A stretch of DNA of 64,000 nucleotides from VRUE01 sp963774405 (lineage in GTDB: Bacteria > Actinomycetota > Thermoleophilia > Solirubrobacterales > 70-9), in NCBI GenBank assembly GCA_963774405.1, contig CAVZEV010000013.1, positions 136,185 through 200,184 on the forward strand, given 5' to 3'. Made by a program: the position numbers and the translations under genes. Under the pieces are notes generated by a model. That model searched no databases. It was not told the origin of the DNA and saw only the letters and a program-made list of their open reading frames with translations. Positions 1-8,697 of this stretch are shown here, in pieces (the first letter of the stretch is position 1; each line of letters begins with the position of its first letter).

Positions 1-919
1 CCGGCTCGCCGAGGGCGTGCGCGCGGGTGGCGATCAGCATCCGCAACGAGCGGGGAGCGGGTGCGTCCGCACGGGAGGGCGTACCCACCTCGCCCATTGC
101 TCGCAGCAGCTCGCAGGCGAAGAGGGCGTTGCCACCGCTCTCGCGGGCGACCGCGGTCGCGGCGCGGTCGAGCTCGGCGTCGTCGGCGTCCGGGTTCAGC
201 GAGGAAGCGATCTCGCGCAGAGCCGGCGGCCCGAGGGCGCCCAGCTCCAGGTGCCTGGAGCCGGCCTTCGAGCCGAGCTCGGCGATCGCCTCGGCCACCT
301 CACCGCTCGGGTCAACGTCGGTGGGACGGTAGGTGGCCAGGAGGAGGAACGGGGCGCCGCTCCCCGCCCGGGCCAGGTGCCGGATCAAGTGGAGGGTCGA
401 GGTGCCGCAGCCGTGCAGGTCGTCGATCGCCAGCAGCAGCGGGCCGTGGCGGGTGATGCGCTCGAGCAGCTCCAGCGCTGCCGCGAACAGCTTGGCCCGC
501 TCGTCACCCAGATCCCAGAGAGCCTCTCCGGCAGGCTCCGCGTCCAGGGCGCCGAGCGAGGAGCCGCGCAGCTCCTCGCGCAGCGGCTCCGTTCCGTGGC
601 GGTCGAGGTCGCCGAGGGCGGTGACGAACGGCCCGTAGGGTGTCTCGGCGGCGCCTTCACCGCTGCCGTACAGGACCAGCGCTCCCATGGCGTGGGCGGC
701 CCCGGCCGCCTCGGCGACCAGGCGACTCTTGCCGGCGCCGGGCTCGCCTGCCACCAGCACCGTCTCGCTGCCGCCCTCGGCGACCCGCTCCCAGGCGGCG
801 GCCAACTCCGCCAGCTCGGCGTCGCGGCCGACCATCGGCCAGGGGCGCGCTCGGGCGCTGCGCAGAGCGCCCGGCAGCGGTACCGGCTGGCGCGACGCGG
901 TTTCGGCGGAACGGGACAC
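1..919 (-). CDS. LAL-type LuxR family ATP-binding regulator, N-terminal part (cut by window edge)
   Basis: The reverse strand encodes about 306 residues from a GTG at 917-919 to the left edge, with no stop. The N-terminus closely parallels the regulator at 5638-8478: a basic leader, PMVGRDAEL, a Walker A motif GEPGAGKSR, a Walker B LLAIDDLH and TYRPTDVDPSGEVAE. This is the STAND/AAA-type ATPase module of large LuxR (LAL/MalT-like) activators. The C-terminal helix-turn-helix would lie outside the window, so the LuxR assignment rests on similarity to the neighbour. An in-frame stop lies 36 bases upstream of the GTG, and no other start codon lies between. The long frame on the opposite strand is a GC-rich shadow. 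Confidence 0.85.
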   Translation of the reverse strand, partial: MSRSAETASRQPVPLPGALRSARARPWPMVGRDAELAELAAAWERVAEGGSETVLVAGEPGAGKSRLVAEAAGAAHAMGALVLYGSGEGAAETPYGPFVTALGDLDRHGTEPLREELRGSSLGALDAEPAGEALWDLGDERAKLFAAALELLERITRHGPLLLAIDDLHGCGTSTLHLIRHLARAGSGAPFLLLATYRPTDVDPSGEVAEAIAELGSKAGSRHLELGALGPPALREIASSLNPDADDAELDRAATAVARESGGNALFACELLRAMGEVGTPSRADAPAPRSLRMLIATRAHALGEP

Positions 920-1018
920 GGTTGGTTCTTTGTGACTGCCTACCCCCCAAGGCTATGACTACGACCGGGAGGCTCGTCGGTCGGCCCAGCAACTCGGGGG
1001 CGCTTCCCGGCCGACCTG

Positions 1019-1036
1019 CTGGGCCGATCGGCCCAG
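1019..1036. promoter_or_regulatory. 18-bp perfect palindrome, candidate operator
   Basis: CTGGGCCGATCGGCCCAG is a perfect palindrome about 50 bases upstream of the exported calcium-binding-repeat gene at 1089. Its core TGGGCCG-NN-CGGCCCA recurs at 2224-2239 and 5196-5213. A single TCGGCCCAG half-site lies at 980-988. Dyad symmetry and placement suggest a regulator-binding site; which protein binds is unknown. Confidence 0.5.
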
Positions 1037-1088
1037 ATTTCGTCACGGGTGTTGCGGCGCACGGCCCAGGTTGCTCAAATCGGTTCCG

Positions 1089-2096
1089 ATGCCCGCTCGC
1101 GGAAAGCCAGGAAGTGGATGGCCGAGTCGTCTTGCCGTCCTTGCCTGCGCGCTCGGCCTGCTGTTCGTGCTGCCGGTGTCCGCGGTTTCGGCGGAAGTGA
1201 TCGACGTGCCGGGGACGCCCGTGTACCGCGGCTATGTTGGCTCGACGAGTTGCGAAGGGAAGGTGTTCATCCAATGGCCCGAACAGGAGAACGCGAAAGG
1301 ATGGCGTCTCGAGCGCGAATACCTCAAAGGCACCTCGAAAATCTTCACCCACGACGAAGTGGCGCTGTATCCGCCTTTCAACGACGGGCCCAGGGGCGCC
1401 GGTAACTGGGTTCCCCCGGCTGGCCACCACTGGGTTGAACACACCTACAGAAGCAAAAGTGGCACCGAAGGGAAACCTCTCGATTGCACGGGCACCTACG
1501 AAAGCGACCTGCTCCCGACGCTCATCTCCGCCACCGTCCACATAACGGTCCCCGACGCCCCCGAGGAAAGCGAGACTGAAAAGAAGGAAAAGGAAGCCAA
1601 GGAAAGGGAGGAAAGGGAAGAGAGGGAAGAAAAGGAACGCAAGAAAAAGGAAACGCCGCCGAAGACGAACGGGGCGGCGAAGTGCCGGGGACAGGTCGCG
1701 ACGATCTTCGTCGAGCCCGGTCCGCCGACTAACGGCACCGCCCACCGCGACGTGATCATCGGCACCCCTAAGCGTGACGTGATCCGGGCACGTGGGGGCA
1801 ACGACTTGGTCTGCGGTCTCGGTGGCAACGACATCATTCTGGGCGGCGGTGGCCGAGATGTGCTGCTGGGTCAGGGAGGGGCGGACACGATCCGCGGCGA
1901 AGGGGCCAACGATGTGCTCTATGGCGGCGGCGGAGCCGATCAGCTCTTCGGTCAGGCGGCGGCGGACAAGCTCTTCGGCCAGGCCGGTCCCGACGCCCTG
2001 AGCGGCGGCTCGGGCCGGCCCGACATCTGCAACGGGGGGCCCGACCGAGATCAGCAAAAGAGCCCCGGCTGCGAGCGCCGGCAGCAGATCCCCTGA
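1089..2096 (+). CDS. exported protein with RTX-like (hemolysin-type) calcium-binding repeats
   Basis: From ATG 1089 the product is about 335 residues. It opens with a basic patch and a hydrophobic segment (SRLAVLACALGLLFVLPVSA), a typical Sec signal peptide. A unique domain of about 120 residues follows. Next comes a highly charged K/E/R segment (about residues 150-185, many KEKEAKEREE-like runs), probably a helical spacer. The C-terminal 120 residues hold glycine/aspartate nonapeptide-like repeats (GGNDLVCGLGGNDIILGGGG, GGADTIRGEGANDVLYGGGG), the calcium-binding beta-roll signature. The protein is therefore probably secreted and calcium-dependent. The role of its N-terminal domain is not recognisable. 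A TTG at 1071 is an alternative start. Neither start has a clear ribosome-binding site. Confidence 0.8.
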   Translation: MPARGKPGSGWPSRLAVLACALGLLFVLPVSAVSAEVIDVPGTPVYRGYVGSTSCEGKVFIQWPEQENAKGWRLEREYLKGTSKIFTHDEVALYPPFNDGPRGAGNWVPPAGHHWVEHTYRSKSGTEGKPLDCTGTYESDLLPTLISATVHITVPDAPEESETEKKEKEAKEREEREEREEKERKKKETPPKTNGAAKCRGQVATIFVEPGPPTNGTAHRDVIIGTPKRDVIRARGGNDLVCGLGGNDIILGGGGRDVLLGQGGADTIRGEGANDVLYGGGGADQLFGQAAADKLFGQAGPDALSGGSGRPDICNGGPDRDQQKSPGCERRQQIP

Positions 2097-2223
2097 GCGC
2101 CGTGCGCCAGATGATTCCTGGCGAGCAAGAAGCTGAAGCTCAGGTTCAAGGGCCGCAAGACGAGGCAGCTGGTCAAGTCGACGAGCTCCAGATGTGACCC
2201 CGGGCGCCCTCGCGTCGGCCGCG

Positions 2224-2239
2224 TGGGCCGTTCGGCCCA
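2224..2239. promoter_or_regulatory. palindromic candidate operator, second copy
   Basis: TGGGCCGTTCGGCCCA has 7-bp inverted arms. It lies 43 bases upstream of the start of the TolB-like protein gene and matches the core of the sites at 1019-1036 and 5191-5218. The rest of the gap 2097-2281 shows only a short lysine/arginine-rich reading (about 2122-2197) that resembles the C-terminus of the next protein. It may be a duplicated gene end. Confidence 0.5.
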
Positions 2240-2281
2240 TCTCCGTTGCGCCGCGACGGTCAATGGGCTTAGCTGTCACCT

Positions 2282-4300
2282 GTGCCGTCGCCACGGGTCC
2301 ACGAATCGCGCCCACGCGCCGTCGCACTTCTCTGTCTCTGCTCCGTCCTGGCCATCGCCGGGATCTGGCTTGCCGCTGTGCCGCAACCCGCGGGCGCGAC
2401 CTTCGCCGGCCAGAACGGGCTGATCCTGTTCGAAGGCGACGGCGGTCATATCTTCACGATGTGCCCCGACGGCAGCTCGGTGAAACTCCCGATCGAAGAC
2501 GGCTATGGCGGTAGCTGGTCGCCCGACGGGGAGAAGATCGCCTACGCGGTGGTCGACTCCGAACATCCCGAAAGGCAGGGCATCTGGGTCGCACGGTGGG
2601 ACGGCTCCGAACCGGTCCAGGTGACCGGGCCCGGGACGGCGGCCGGGTGGAACGCCGACGGCCTTCCGGCCTGGTCGCCGGACGGCAGGTACCTCGCCTA
2701 CGAGCGCTACAAGCAGTATTCGCCGACCGTCACGCGCCGGCAGTTCTCCAAGGTCGACCTGGTGACCGGCGTGCGGACCGATCTGATCGGCGACCCCGAA
2801 TTCGCGGACATCGGGGGGTTCGCCTACGCGCCGACCTGGTCGCCTTCGGGCGCGAAGATCGTCCTCACCCTGGACGAGATCGACGGTTTCAGTCTCTCCC
2901 ACGAAGAGGACCTCTACTGGGTCTCACCCGACGGCGAATCGGTGCCACAGCCGTTCGTCGCGGAAGCGGAAAGCCACCTCGTCTCGCCCGACTTTCGCCC
3001 CGATGGCGACGCCGTGCTCTACTACCGCAATGCCGCGGACGGAGGCTCGGCCTGGCGCTCGACCGGGACCGGGGCGAGCCCGGAGCAGCTCTACCCCGTG
3101 CCGACGGTCTTCCCCGCCTACTCGCCCGACGGCGAAAAGATCGTCTTCAATCGCACCGGCGAAGACGGCTTTCCGCATGTCTTCACGGCAAACGCCGACG
3201 GTTCGGGCGACGTCGTGGACACCGGTAGGCGCGGCGGACAGGCTCGCTGGGGCGGCAAGGTCGCCGACTGCGATACCGGCGCCGCGCCGAGCTACGAAGG
3301 GGTGCGGATCAACGAGGTGCTCCTCTCACATGCCGGCAGCGCCTACAACCAATACGTCGAGCTGCTCAATCTCCGCGACGACAACTTCTCGCCCGCCGCC
3401 GCTCCGTACAAGTTCGTGGTCTACGACGGCGCAGGCGCCGAGATCGGCGAGCAGACGGTGCCGACCGACTCGCTGCGCAACCGCGACGACAGCAAGCCCT
3501 TCCTGGCGGCGAGCCCCACCACCTTGAGCGACTCCGAACTCGGGATCGAAAGCTACGACACGCCCTTCTACACCTACATGCCGGTGAGCGAAGGCCAGCT
3601 CTGCTTCACCGCGACCGAAGCGGACCAGAAGGTCGATTGCGTCAGCTGGGGGTGCGTCGCCTCGCCGGTCAGCGCCGGGACGAACCCGATTCCGGTTGCT
3701 TCCGGTGGGAAGTCGAGCCAGCGGCAGGGTCTCGGCGGCGCGGTCTTCGAGCTTGCCGACCCGACGCCGGGCGCGGCGAATCTCAGCGGAGAAGCTCAGG
3801 AATCGTGCTCCGGGTCGACGGGTGAAGAACCGCCCGGCGAAGAACCACCCTCAGTTCCCGAATCCTCCGAACCGCCCGCAACGCCAACCACTCTCATCAC
3901 TCCGTCCGCGAGCGTCCCCATATCGACTCGCCCTGCCGACGAGGAAGCCCCCAAGGGCACGGCGGGGGTCAAGGGCGCGAAGCTGGCCGGGAAGCCGATC
4001 AGCCTGAAGGTCGTCTCCAGCGAGGCCGGGAAGGCGGTCGCCTCCGGGTTCGAGCTGAAGACCAGCGGCACGGGAGGCAAGTTGAAGGTGATGCTGCAAC
4101 CGGCGCGAGCGCGACTCGACTCCCACCGGCCGAAGATCCTGAAGCTGAAGCCACTGGGCAAGAAGAACAGGAAGAAGGCGCTCAGGCTGAAGCAGGCGCT
4201 CCGCCGCAAAGGGGTACAGGCGAAGGCCGAGCTGACCGTGACCTTCACCGATCTGGCCGGCAACTCCAGTCGCCGCAAGTTGAGCTTCAAGCTCAAGTAG
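2282..4300 (+). CDS. exported TolB/PD40 beta-propeller protein with lamin-tail-like domain
   Basis: The 672-residue product starts at GTG 2282. It has an N-terminal signal sequence (VALLCLCSVLAIAGIWLAAVPQPAGA). Residues about 45-320 contain several PD40/WD40-like blades with WSPDG, WSPSG, FRPDG and YSPDG motifs, the TolB-type propeller. Residues about 340-505 start with VRINEVLLSH and end with ADPTPGAANL, as in lamin-tail (LTD) domains of exported bacterial proteins. A Pro/Glu/Thr linker and a lysine-rich C-terminal domain follow. It is probably secreted or cell-wall associated. No catalytic residues are evident. The gene follows one of the three shared palindromes. Confidence 0.8.
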   Translation: MPSPRVHESRPRAVALLCLCSVLAIAGIWLAAVPQPAGATFAGQNGLILFEGDGGHIFTMCPDGSSVKLPIEDGYGGSWSPDGEKIAYAVVDSEHPERQGIWVARWDGSEPVQVTGPGTAAGWNADGLPAWSPDGRYLAYERYKQYSPTVTRRQFSKVDLVTGVRTDLIGDPEFADIGGFAYAPTWSPSGAKIVLTLDEIDGFSLSHEEDLYWVSPDGESVPQPFVAEAESHLVSPDFRPDGDAVLYYRNAADGGSAWRSTGTGASPEQLYPVPTVFPAYSPDGEKIVFNRTGEDGFPHVFTANADGSGDVVDTGRRGGQARWGGKVADCDTGAAPSYEGVRINEVLLSHAGSAYNQYVELLNLRDDNFSPAAAPYKFVVYDGAGAEIGEQTVPTDSLRNRDDSKPFLAASPTTLSDSELGIESYDTPFYTYMPVSEGQLCFTATEADQKVDCVSWGCVASPVSAGTNPIPVASGGKSSQRQGLGGAVFELADPTPGAANLSGEAQESCSGSTGEEPPGEEPPSVPESSEPPATPTTLITPSASVPISTRPADEEAPKGTAGVKGAKLAGKPISLKVVSSEAGKAVASGFELKTSGTGGKLKVMLQPARARLDSHRPKILKLKPLGKKNRKKALRLKQALRRKGVQAKAELTVTFTDLAGNSSRRKLSFKLK

Positions 4301-4341
4301 CCCTCCGGCCGGTCGGTTGCTGCATCGGGTTGTCTGTTTGC

Positions 4342-5103
4342 CTAGCTCTTCGGCTTGCAGGACTGCGTCACCGGAACGGCGAGCGTTTCGCCGTCTTGGT
4401 AAGCGACCGCGATGCGTGCCTTCAGCTTCTTGCCAGTGGGGCATTTGGCGCTGACCAAGCTGCGCTTCTTGCCCTTGTAGGTGAACGTCTTCTGGATCTT
4501 GATGTTGAATTCGCTCACCGCTCCGCTCCCGCCGAAGAGCTCCGGGAAGTCGATTTCGAGCCGCGTGCCGAAGCCTTCCTTCTTGCGCTTGGAGACCACG
4601 CCGCTGAAGAGGAACGCGTTCGCGGTCGGGGCCGTCATGTAGGCCTGCACGAGCACGGTCGGCTTGCCGCCCTGGGGAGCGCCGTTGAAGACGGTGAGCG
4701 TCGCCTTCACCTCCTGGGGGGCCTGCCCGAAGAATGACACCACAGCGGAGGCGCTCCCCGTGCCGATCATCGCCGTCTTGCATGCCTTTATGGCATCGGC
4801 GCGATCTTTGCCTTCAAGCTTCTTTTCTGCGCAAGTTGGCAGGCCCTTGGCGAGGTAGATCCCGTTCTTGTCGAAATCCATCACGGCCTGGACGGCCGGG
4901 CTGGCGGTCGAGATCTTGGTCTCGATTTCGAGCGTGGCCGGAGTCGGCGTCGCCTTCGACAGCTTCTTGGGCTTGATCTTCGTGGCGGCCGTCAGGGAAT
5001 CGCCGGCATCGCCGGTTGTCGTCCCCGCGACCGCGACCGAGGCGGCGACGGCGGCGACCGCCAGCGCGATTGAGAGGGCAATTGAAAGTGGACGTTTGCG
5101 CAT
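4342..5103 (-). CDS. secreted protein of unknown function
   Basis: The product is 253 residues from ATG 5103, preceded by a good ribosome-binding site (GGGGAG, read on the reverse strand). A basic start and long hydrophobic stretch (residues 3-27, ALSIALAVAAVAASVAVAG) form a signal peptide. The mature part is lysine-rich and contains four cysteines that could form disulfides (ATCAEKK/KACKT region, SAKCPTG, TQSCKPKS). I recognise no family. It converges with the TolB-like gene (about 40 bases between stops) and has the shared palindrome about 90 bases upstream of its start. Confidence 0.75.
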   Translation of the reverse strand: MRKRPLSIALSIALAVAAVAASVAVAGTTTGDAGDSLTAATKIKPKKLSKATPTPATLEIETKISTASPAVQAVMDFDKNGIYLAKGLPTCAEKKLEGKDRADAIKACKTAMIGTGSASAVVSFFGQAPQEVKATLTVFNGAPQGGKPTVLVQAYMTAPTANAFLFSGVVSKRKKEGFGTRLEIDFPELFGGSGAVSEFNIKIQKTFTYKGKKRSLVSAKCPTGKKLKARIAVAYQDGETLAVPVTQSCKPKS

Positions 5104-5190
5104 CGAGTGTCTCCCCTGGATTGGTGGCCTGATTCCCAGTCTGGCGACTGAAGTTAGGATGACGGGGGCACCCTGGCAAGCAGTTGCATC

Positions 5191-5218
5191 GCAGGTTGGG
5201 CCGAACGGCCCAACCTGC
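5191..5218. promoter_or_regulatory. 13-bp-arm palindrome, third copy of candidate operator
   Basis: The arms GCAGGTTGGGCCG and CGGCCCAACCTGC are perfectly complementary around AA. The inner TGGGCCG-NN-CGGCCCA matches the sites at 1020-1035 and 2224-2239. It lies upstream of the secreted-protein gene on the reverse strand. It could also form an RNA hairpin, but there is no T-tract on either side. Confidence 0.5.
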
Positions 5219-5379
5219 CCGCCGGGTCTTTCATGATCCGTCCCGGTCCAGTTGCATCGCGCCGATGATCGCTCAGGCGGGTATCCGTGCCCTCGCGCGC
5301 CGTGTTCCGCCGGCGCTGCTCTGCGTTCTCCCGCAGACGGCGGAAGTGCACGTCTGCTTCGGCTTCCCGCCGCTGCCGC

Positions 5380-5625
5380 AAATCTACGCCCTCGGCAACA
5401 CCTGCGAGATCGACGCCTACGGAGAAACCTGGTGCTGGGGGGAAAACCGCTACGGCCAGATCGGCGACGGCAGCCTCGATAAACGGCTGGTCCCGACCCC
5501 CGTCATGGGAGGCGGCTTCGACGAGATCAGTGCCTACTATCGCGGTGACCGGTGGCCACACGTTCAGCAAGATCGAGGCCGGGTACGGCCACGCCTGCGG
5601 CCTCACGGGGGGGCTGGGCCGAGCG
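5380..5625 (+). pseudogene. RCC1-repeat protein remnant
   Basis: One frame reads CEIDAYGETWCWGENRYGQI, which fits an RCC1/BNR-like propeller blade (CWG, YGQIGDGS). After about 5540 the match continues in a different frame (VTGGHTFSKIEAGYGHACGLT). The remnant has no convincing start. It ends against the stop of the convergent LAL regulator at 5638. This looks like two blades left from a larger RCC1-repeat protein, truncated and frameshifted. Confidence 0.6.
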
Positions 5626-5637
5626 CGTGCCGCCCCC

Positions 5638-8478
5638 TTACTCCACCACCAGCGCGATCAGCGCTCCGCGCGAGCTGACCCCGGTGCGCCGGTAGACGTT
5701 CTCGAGGTGACGCTTGACCGTGCTGGGGGAGAGGTGGAGCTCCTCGGCCACCTCCCGGTTGGACAGCCCGCGGGCGATCAGCCGAGTCACCTCGGCCTGC
5801 CGGTCGGTCAGCCCGAGGGCGGCGATCCGTGTCTCCAAGGGTGACTCGGCGCCGTCGGCGACCCGGAGGTCGGCCTCCGCCTGCGCTTTCCAGAGCGGCG
5901 CCGGCATCACCGCGTAGGCAGCGATCGCCATCCGCAGCGATCGCTGTCCAGCCTCTCGCTCGCCGAGCAGCAGCTCGAGCCGGCCGAGCGCGTGGTCGAC
6001 CAGGCCCCAGATGCTGATCGTCGTCATCGCCAGCCGGCCGCGGTAGGGCTCGAGCACCGGTCGCAGCGTGGCCGCCGCCGCCGGGTCCTCGAGCTCGGCA
6101 ATCGCGTGCGCGTAGGTGGTGACCGCGGCGATCCAGATCGGGTCGCGGGGGATATCGGCGAAATCGGTGACGGTGTCGGTGGCCATGATCTCGTTGGCGA
6201 GCGCCTTCTCGCCGGCGAGGGCGTTGGCAAGGGTCGCCAGGGAGCGAAAGGCGGGGATGCCCGGGTACTCGTCGAGCGCCCGGGTCAGCAGCGGCGCCAG
6301 TTCGGCCAGGCGGCCCTGTTGCCAGCGGATGCTGGCGATCTGGCTGACGTAGAAGGGAAGGGCGTCGGGCTGCGAGCTGCTCCTGGCGCCCTCCACCGCC
6401 CGTTGGGCGCGCGCCTCGGCCTCGGTCAGCTTGCCGCGCAGGGCGAGGTGCACGGAGGCGGAGCAATCGCAGAGCCAGCGAGCGGTCGCGTCGCCGACCC
6501 GCGCCGCGATTTGCTCCTGCTCATGGAGGATGTGGGCGGCGGTGCCGATCTCACCCACCTCCACCTGGGCGACCGCCTGCCAGTGCAGGGCGTGGAAGAG
6601 ATCGAGTGGCTCGTCCAGCTGGGCGCCGATCTCGATGCTTTCGGCCGCGACGGCGATCCGCTCCTCGGGATTGTCGGGCCCCCAGGTCGCGATCAGGCAG
6701 CGGATCAGTACCTGGGCGAGGATCCGCCGATCACCGCCGGCGCGCGCCGCCTCCAGGGCACGATCCGCGAGCCAGCGGCGGCGTCCCACCTGCGGCGAGA
6801 AGGTCAGCTCGAGCGCCAGCTGGGCGAGTACGAGCGCCGCCTCGGGCCGGTTGGGGTCGAGCCGCTCGGCGGCGCGGCCGAGCATCGCCCCGCGCTCGCG
6901 GTCGAGACCTCCGACGTGGCTGACGAAGCCGCGGTTGTTGGCGAGCGCCGCCCGGGCCAGGCGCTCGACGTCGTCGAGGTCGTCGGCGAGGCGGGCGGCG
7001 GCCAGCAGGTACTCGCGCGAGCGCTCCTGGTCAGCGAAGCGCAGGGCGGTGCCGAGGTCGATCAGCAGATCGCAGTGCTCGGCTCCGCGCTCTTCGGCGG
7101 GGGTCTCCTCGTGCAGGGCCAGGGCCTGTTCGAACCAGCTGGCCGCGGTCTCGTGGTCGTGACCGCGGAGCGCCTGACGCCCGGCCGTTGCGCACCAGCG
7201 TGCCGCCCGAGCGCGGTCGGGCGGCTCGGCCCGGCGCCAGTGGTGGGCGAGCCGGCCGGCGAGCCGGTCGCCGCCTCCCGCTTCGAGCGCCTCGGCGATG
7301 AGGCGGTGCAGCTCTCCCCGGCGGGCCGGGGAGAGCTCCTCGTAAAGGCAGCGGGCGACGATCGCGTGGGCGAAGGCGTAGCTGCCGTCGGTGCTGTCGG
7401 CGACCAGCAGGCCGGCGCGCTCGGCGATCCGCAGCGAGTCCCTCACCGCGGTGGGATCGGCTCTCAGCGCGGCGATCAGCGCCGGCGGCTCGAACTCGCG
7501 GCCGAGCACCGCGGCAGCCGAGAGATGTTCGTGAGCGCCGGCGCCGAGGAAGCTCGCGCGGGCCGCGATCAGCGAGCGGAGGGAACTGGGAGCGCGGCCA
7601 GGCGAGGGGCTGGTTTCCTCCCCGGCGCAGATCGCCAAAAGCAGCTCGCAGGCGAAGAGAACGTTGCCGCCGCTCTCGCGGGCGACGTCGGCCGCGGCGC
7701 GGTCGAGCGCCTCGCCCGGGCCGATCCCCAGCGAGACGGCGAGCTCGCGCAGCGTTGACGCGCTGAGCGGCTTCAGCTCGAGGTGCCTGGCGTTCGTCGG
7801 GGCCCTGAGGGCGCCGACCGTCGCCGCCACCTCGCCGTCGGGGTCGACGTCGGTTGGCCGGTAGGTCGTGAGCAGCAGCACCGGCGCACCGGCGGCCGCA
7901 TGGGGGAGATGCCTTGCGAGCGCGAGCGTCGAGGCTTGGCAGGCGTGCAGATCGTCGATCGCCAGCAGCAGGGGGCCGTTCCGGGCAAGCAGTTCCAGCA
8001 TCTCCAGGGAGGCGGCGAAGAGTCTGGCGCGGTCGTCGCCGAGGCTCCAGTTCTCCCGCGAGGGCGCACCTGCCTCCCGGATCAGGGTCCCGAGCGAGGA
8101 GCGGTGCATCTCCTGACGCAATGCGGCCGGCGCCTGGCGTTCGAGGCGGGCGAGTGCGGTGACGAGCGGAGCGTATGGAGTCTCGGAGTCCCCTTCGCCG
8201 CTGCCGTAGAGGACCAGGCCGCCGCCGGCGTGGGCGGCATGGGCGGCTTCGGCCACCAGACGGCTCTTGCCGGCACCGGGCTCCCCCGCCACCACCACCG
8301 TCTCACGGTTTCCCTCTCTGACCCGCGACCATGCGGCTTCGATCTCACCCAGCTCGGCATCGCGGCCCACCATCGGCCACGGCCGCTCTCGGGCGCTGCG
8401 CAGCGGTCCCGGTAGGGGGACGAGCGCGGCGGGGCCGGCCTGGCCCCCCCGGTGGGGCGCTGACCGGGAGACGGACAC
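5638..8478 (-). CDS. LAL-type LuxR family transcriptional regulator
   Basis: This is a 946-residue regulator starting at GTG 8478. Residues 36-290 form a STAND-type ATPase: VGRD entry motif, Walker A GEPGAGKS (about 65-72), Walker B LLLAIDDLH (about 170-178) and TYRPTD sensor-like motif. A long alpha-helical, TPR-like middle section follows. The last 60 residues are a LuxR/GerE helix-turn-helix (LTDRQAEVTRLIARGLSNRE, STVKRHLENVYRRTG). Proteins of this type are usually ATP- and ligand-gated transcription activators; the ligand is not predictable here. It is divergent from the second LAL gene at 8698. It is the same type as the truncated gene at the left edge, so the block may have arisen by duplication. 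Confidence 0.9.
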   Translation of the reverse strand: MSVSRSAPHRGGQAGPAALVPLPGPLRSARERPWPMVGRDAELGEIEAAWSRVREGNRETVVVAGEPGAGKSRLVAEAAHAAHAGGGLVLYGSGEGDSETPYAPLVTALARLERQAPAALRQEMHRSSLGTLIREAGAPSRENWSLGDDRARLFAASLEMLELLARNGPLLLAIDDLHACQASTLALARHLPHAAAGAPVLLLTTYRPTDVDPDGEVAATVGALRAPTNARHLELKPLSASTLRELAVSLGIGPGEALDRAAADVARESGGNVLFACELLLAICAGEETSPSPGRAPSSLRSLIAARASFLGAGAHEHLSAAAVLGREFEPPALIAALRADPTAVRDSLRIAERAGLLVADSTDGSYAFAHAIVARCLYEELSPARRGELHRLIAEALEAGGGDRLAGRLAHHWRRAEPPDRARAARWCATAGRQALRGHDHETAASWFEQALALHEETPAEERGAEHCDLLIDLGTALRFADQERSREYLLAAARLADDLDDVERLARAALANNRGFVSHVGGLDRERGAMLGRAAERLDPNRPEAALVLAQLALELTFSPQVGRRRWLADRALEAARAGGDRRILAQVLIRCLIATWGPDNPEERIAVAAESIEIGAQLDEPLDLFHALHWQAVAQVEVGEIGTAAHILHEQEQIAARVGDATARWLCDCSASVHLALRGKLTEAEARAQRAVEGARSSSQPDALPFYVSQIASIRWQQGRLAELAPLLTRALDEYPGIPAFRSLATLANALAGEKALANEIMATDTVTDFADIPRDPIWIAAVTTYAHAIAELEDPAAAATLRPVLEPYRGRLAMTTISIWGLVDHALGRLELLLGEREAGQRSLRMAIAAYAVMPAPLWKAQAEADLRVADGAESPLETRIAALGLTDRQAEVTRLIARGLSNREVAEELHLSPSTVKRHLENVYRRTGVSSRGALIALVVE

Positions 8479-8697
8479 CGAAGGGCGATGCTAGTCACCG
8501 AGCGGAACGATTTGGAACCCTGGGAGAAGGTCTGGGGTACCCCCTGGAAAAACCTGGGGGTGCAGAGCAGGTTCAGGTGCGGGCTGAAGACCTTCGTTTC
8601 TCTGGCCCAGGGTTGCGAGCCGAGGGGCTGGCTTCAGGCCGGCTCCGCCCGAGGGCGGAATTCGGGTTACGCGCGTTGGGTTACCGTTGCTGTCACT
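8479..8697. promoter_or_regulatory. divergent intergenic region between two LAL regulators
   Basis: The region contains clustered CCTGGG/CCCAGG-type motifs and an imperfect inverted repeat ACCCCCTGG-AAAAA-CCTGGGGGT at about 8539-8561. Similar TACCCCCC sequence lies upstream of the left-edge LAL gene (about 939-948). Activators of this class often bind direct or inverted repeats, so this is a plausible control region. No binding protein can be assigned. Confidence 0.35.

Noticed and set aside
657..2327. Long open frame (556 codons) on the reverse strand
   Set aside because: It overlaps the exported-protein gene and the LAL start; its composition and lack of motifs mark it as a GC-skew shadow.
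5992..7758. 588-codon frame on the forward strand
   Set aside because: It lies antisense to the LAL regulator with clear ATPase and HTH motifs; no domain is recognisable in the antisense frame.
8488..8697. N-terminal extension of the second LAL regulator
   Set aside because: The codons overlap palindromic promoter sequence, are unusually Trp/Gly-rich, and have no counterpart in the related regulators.
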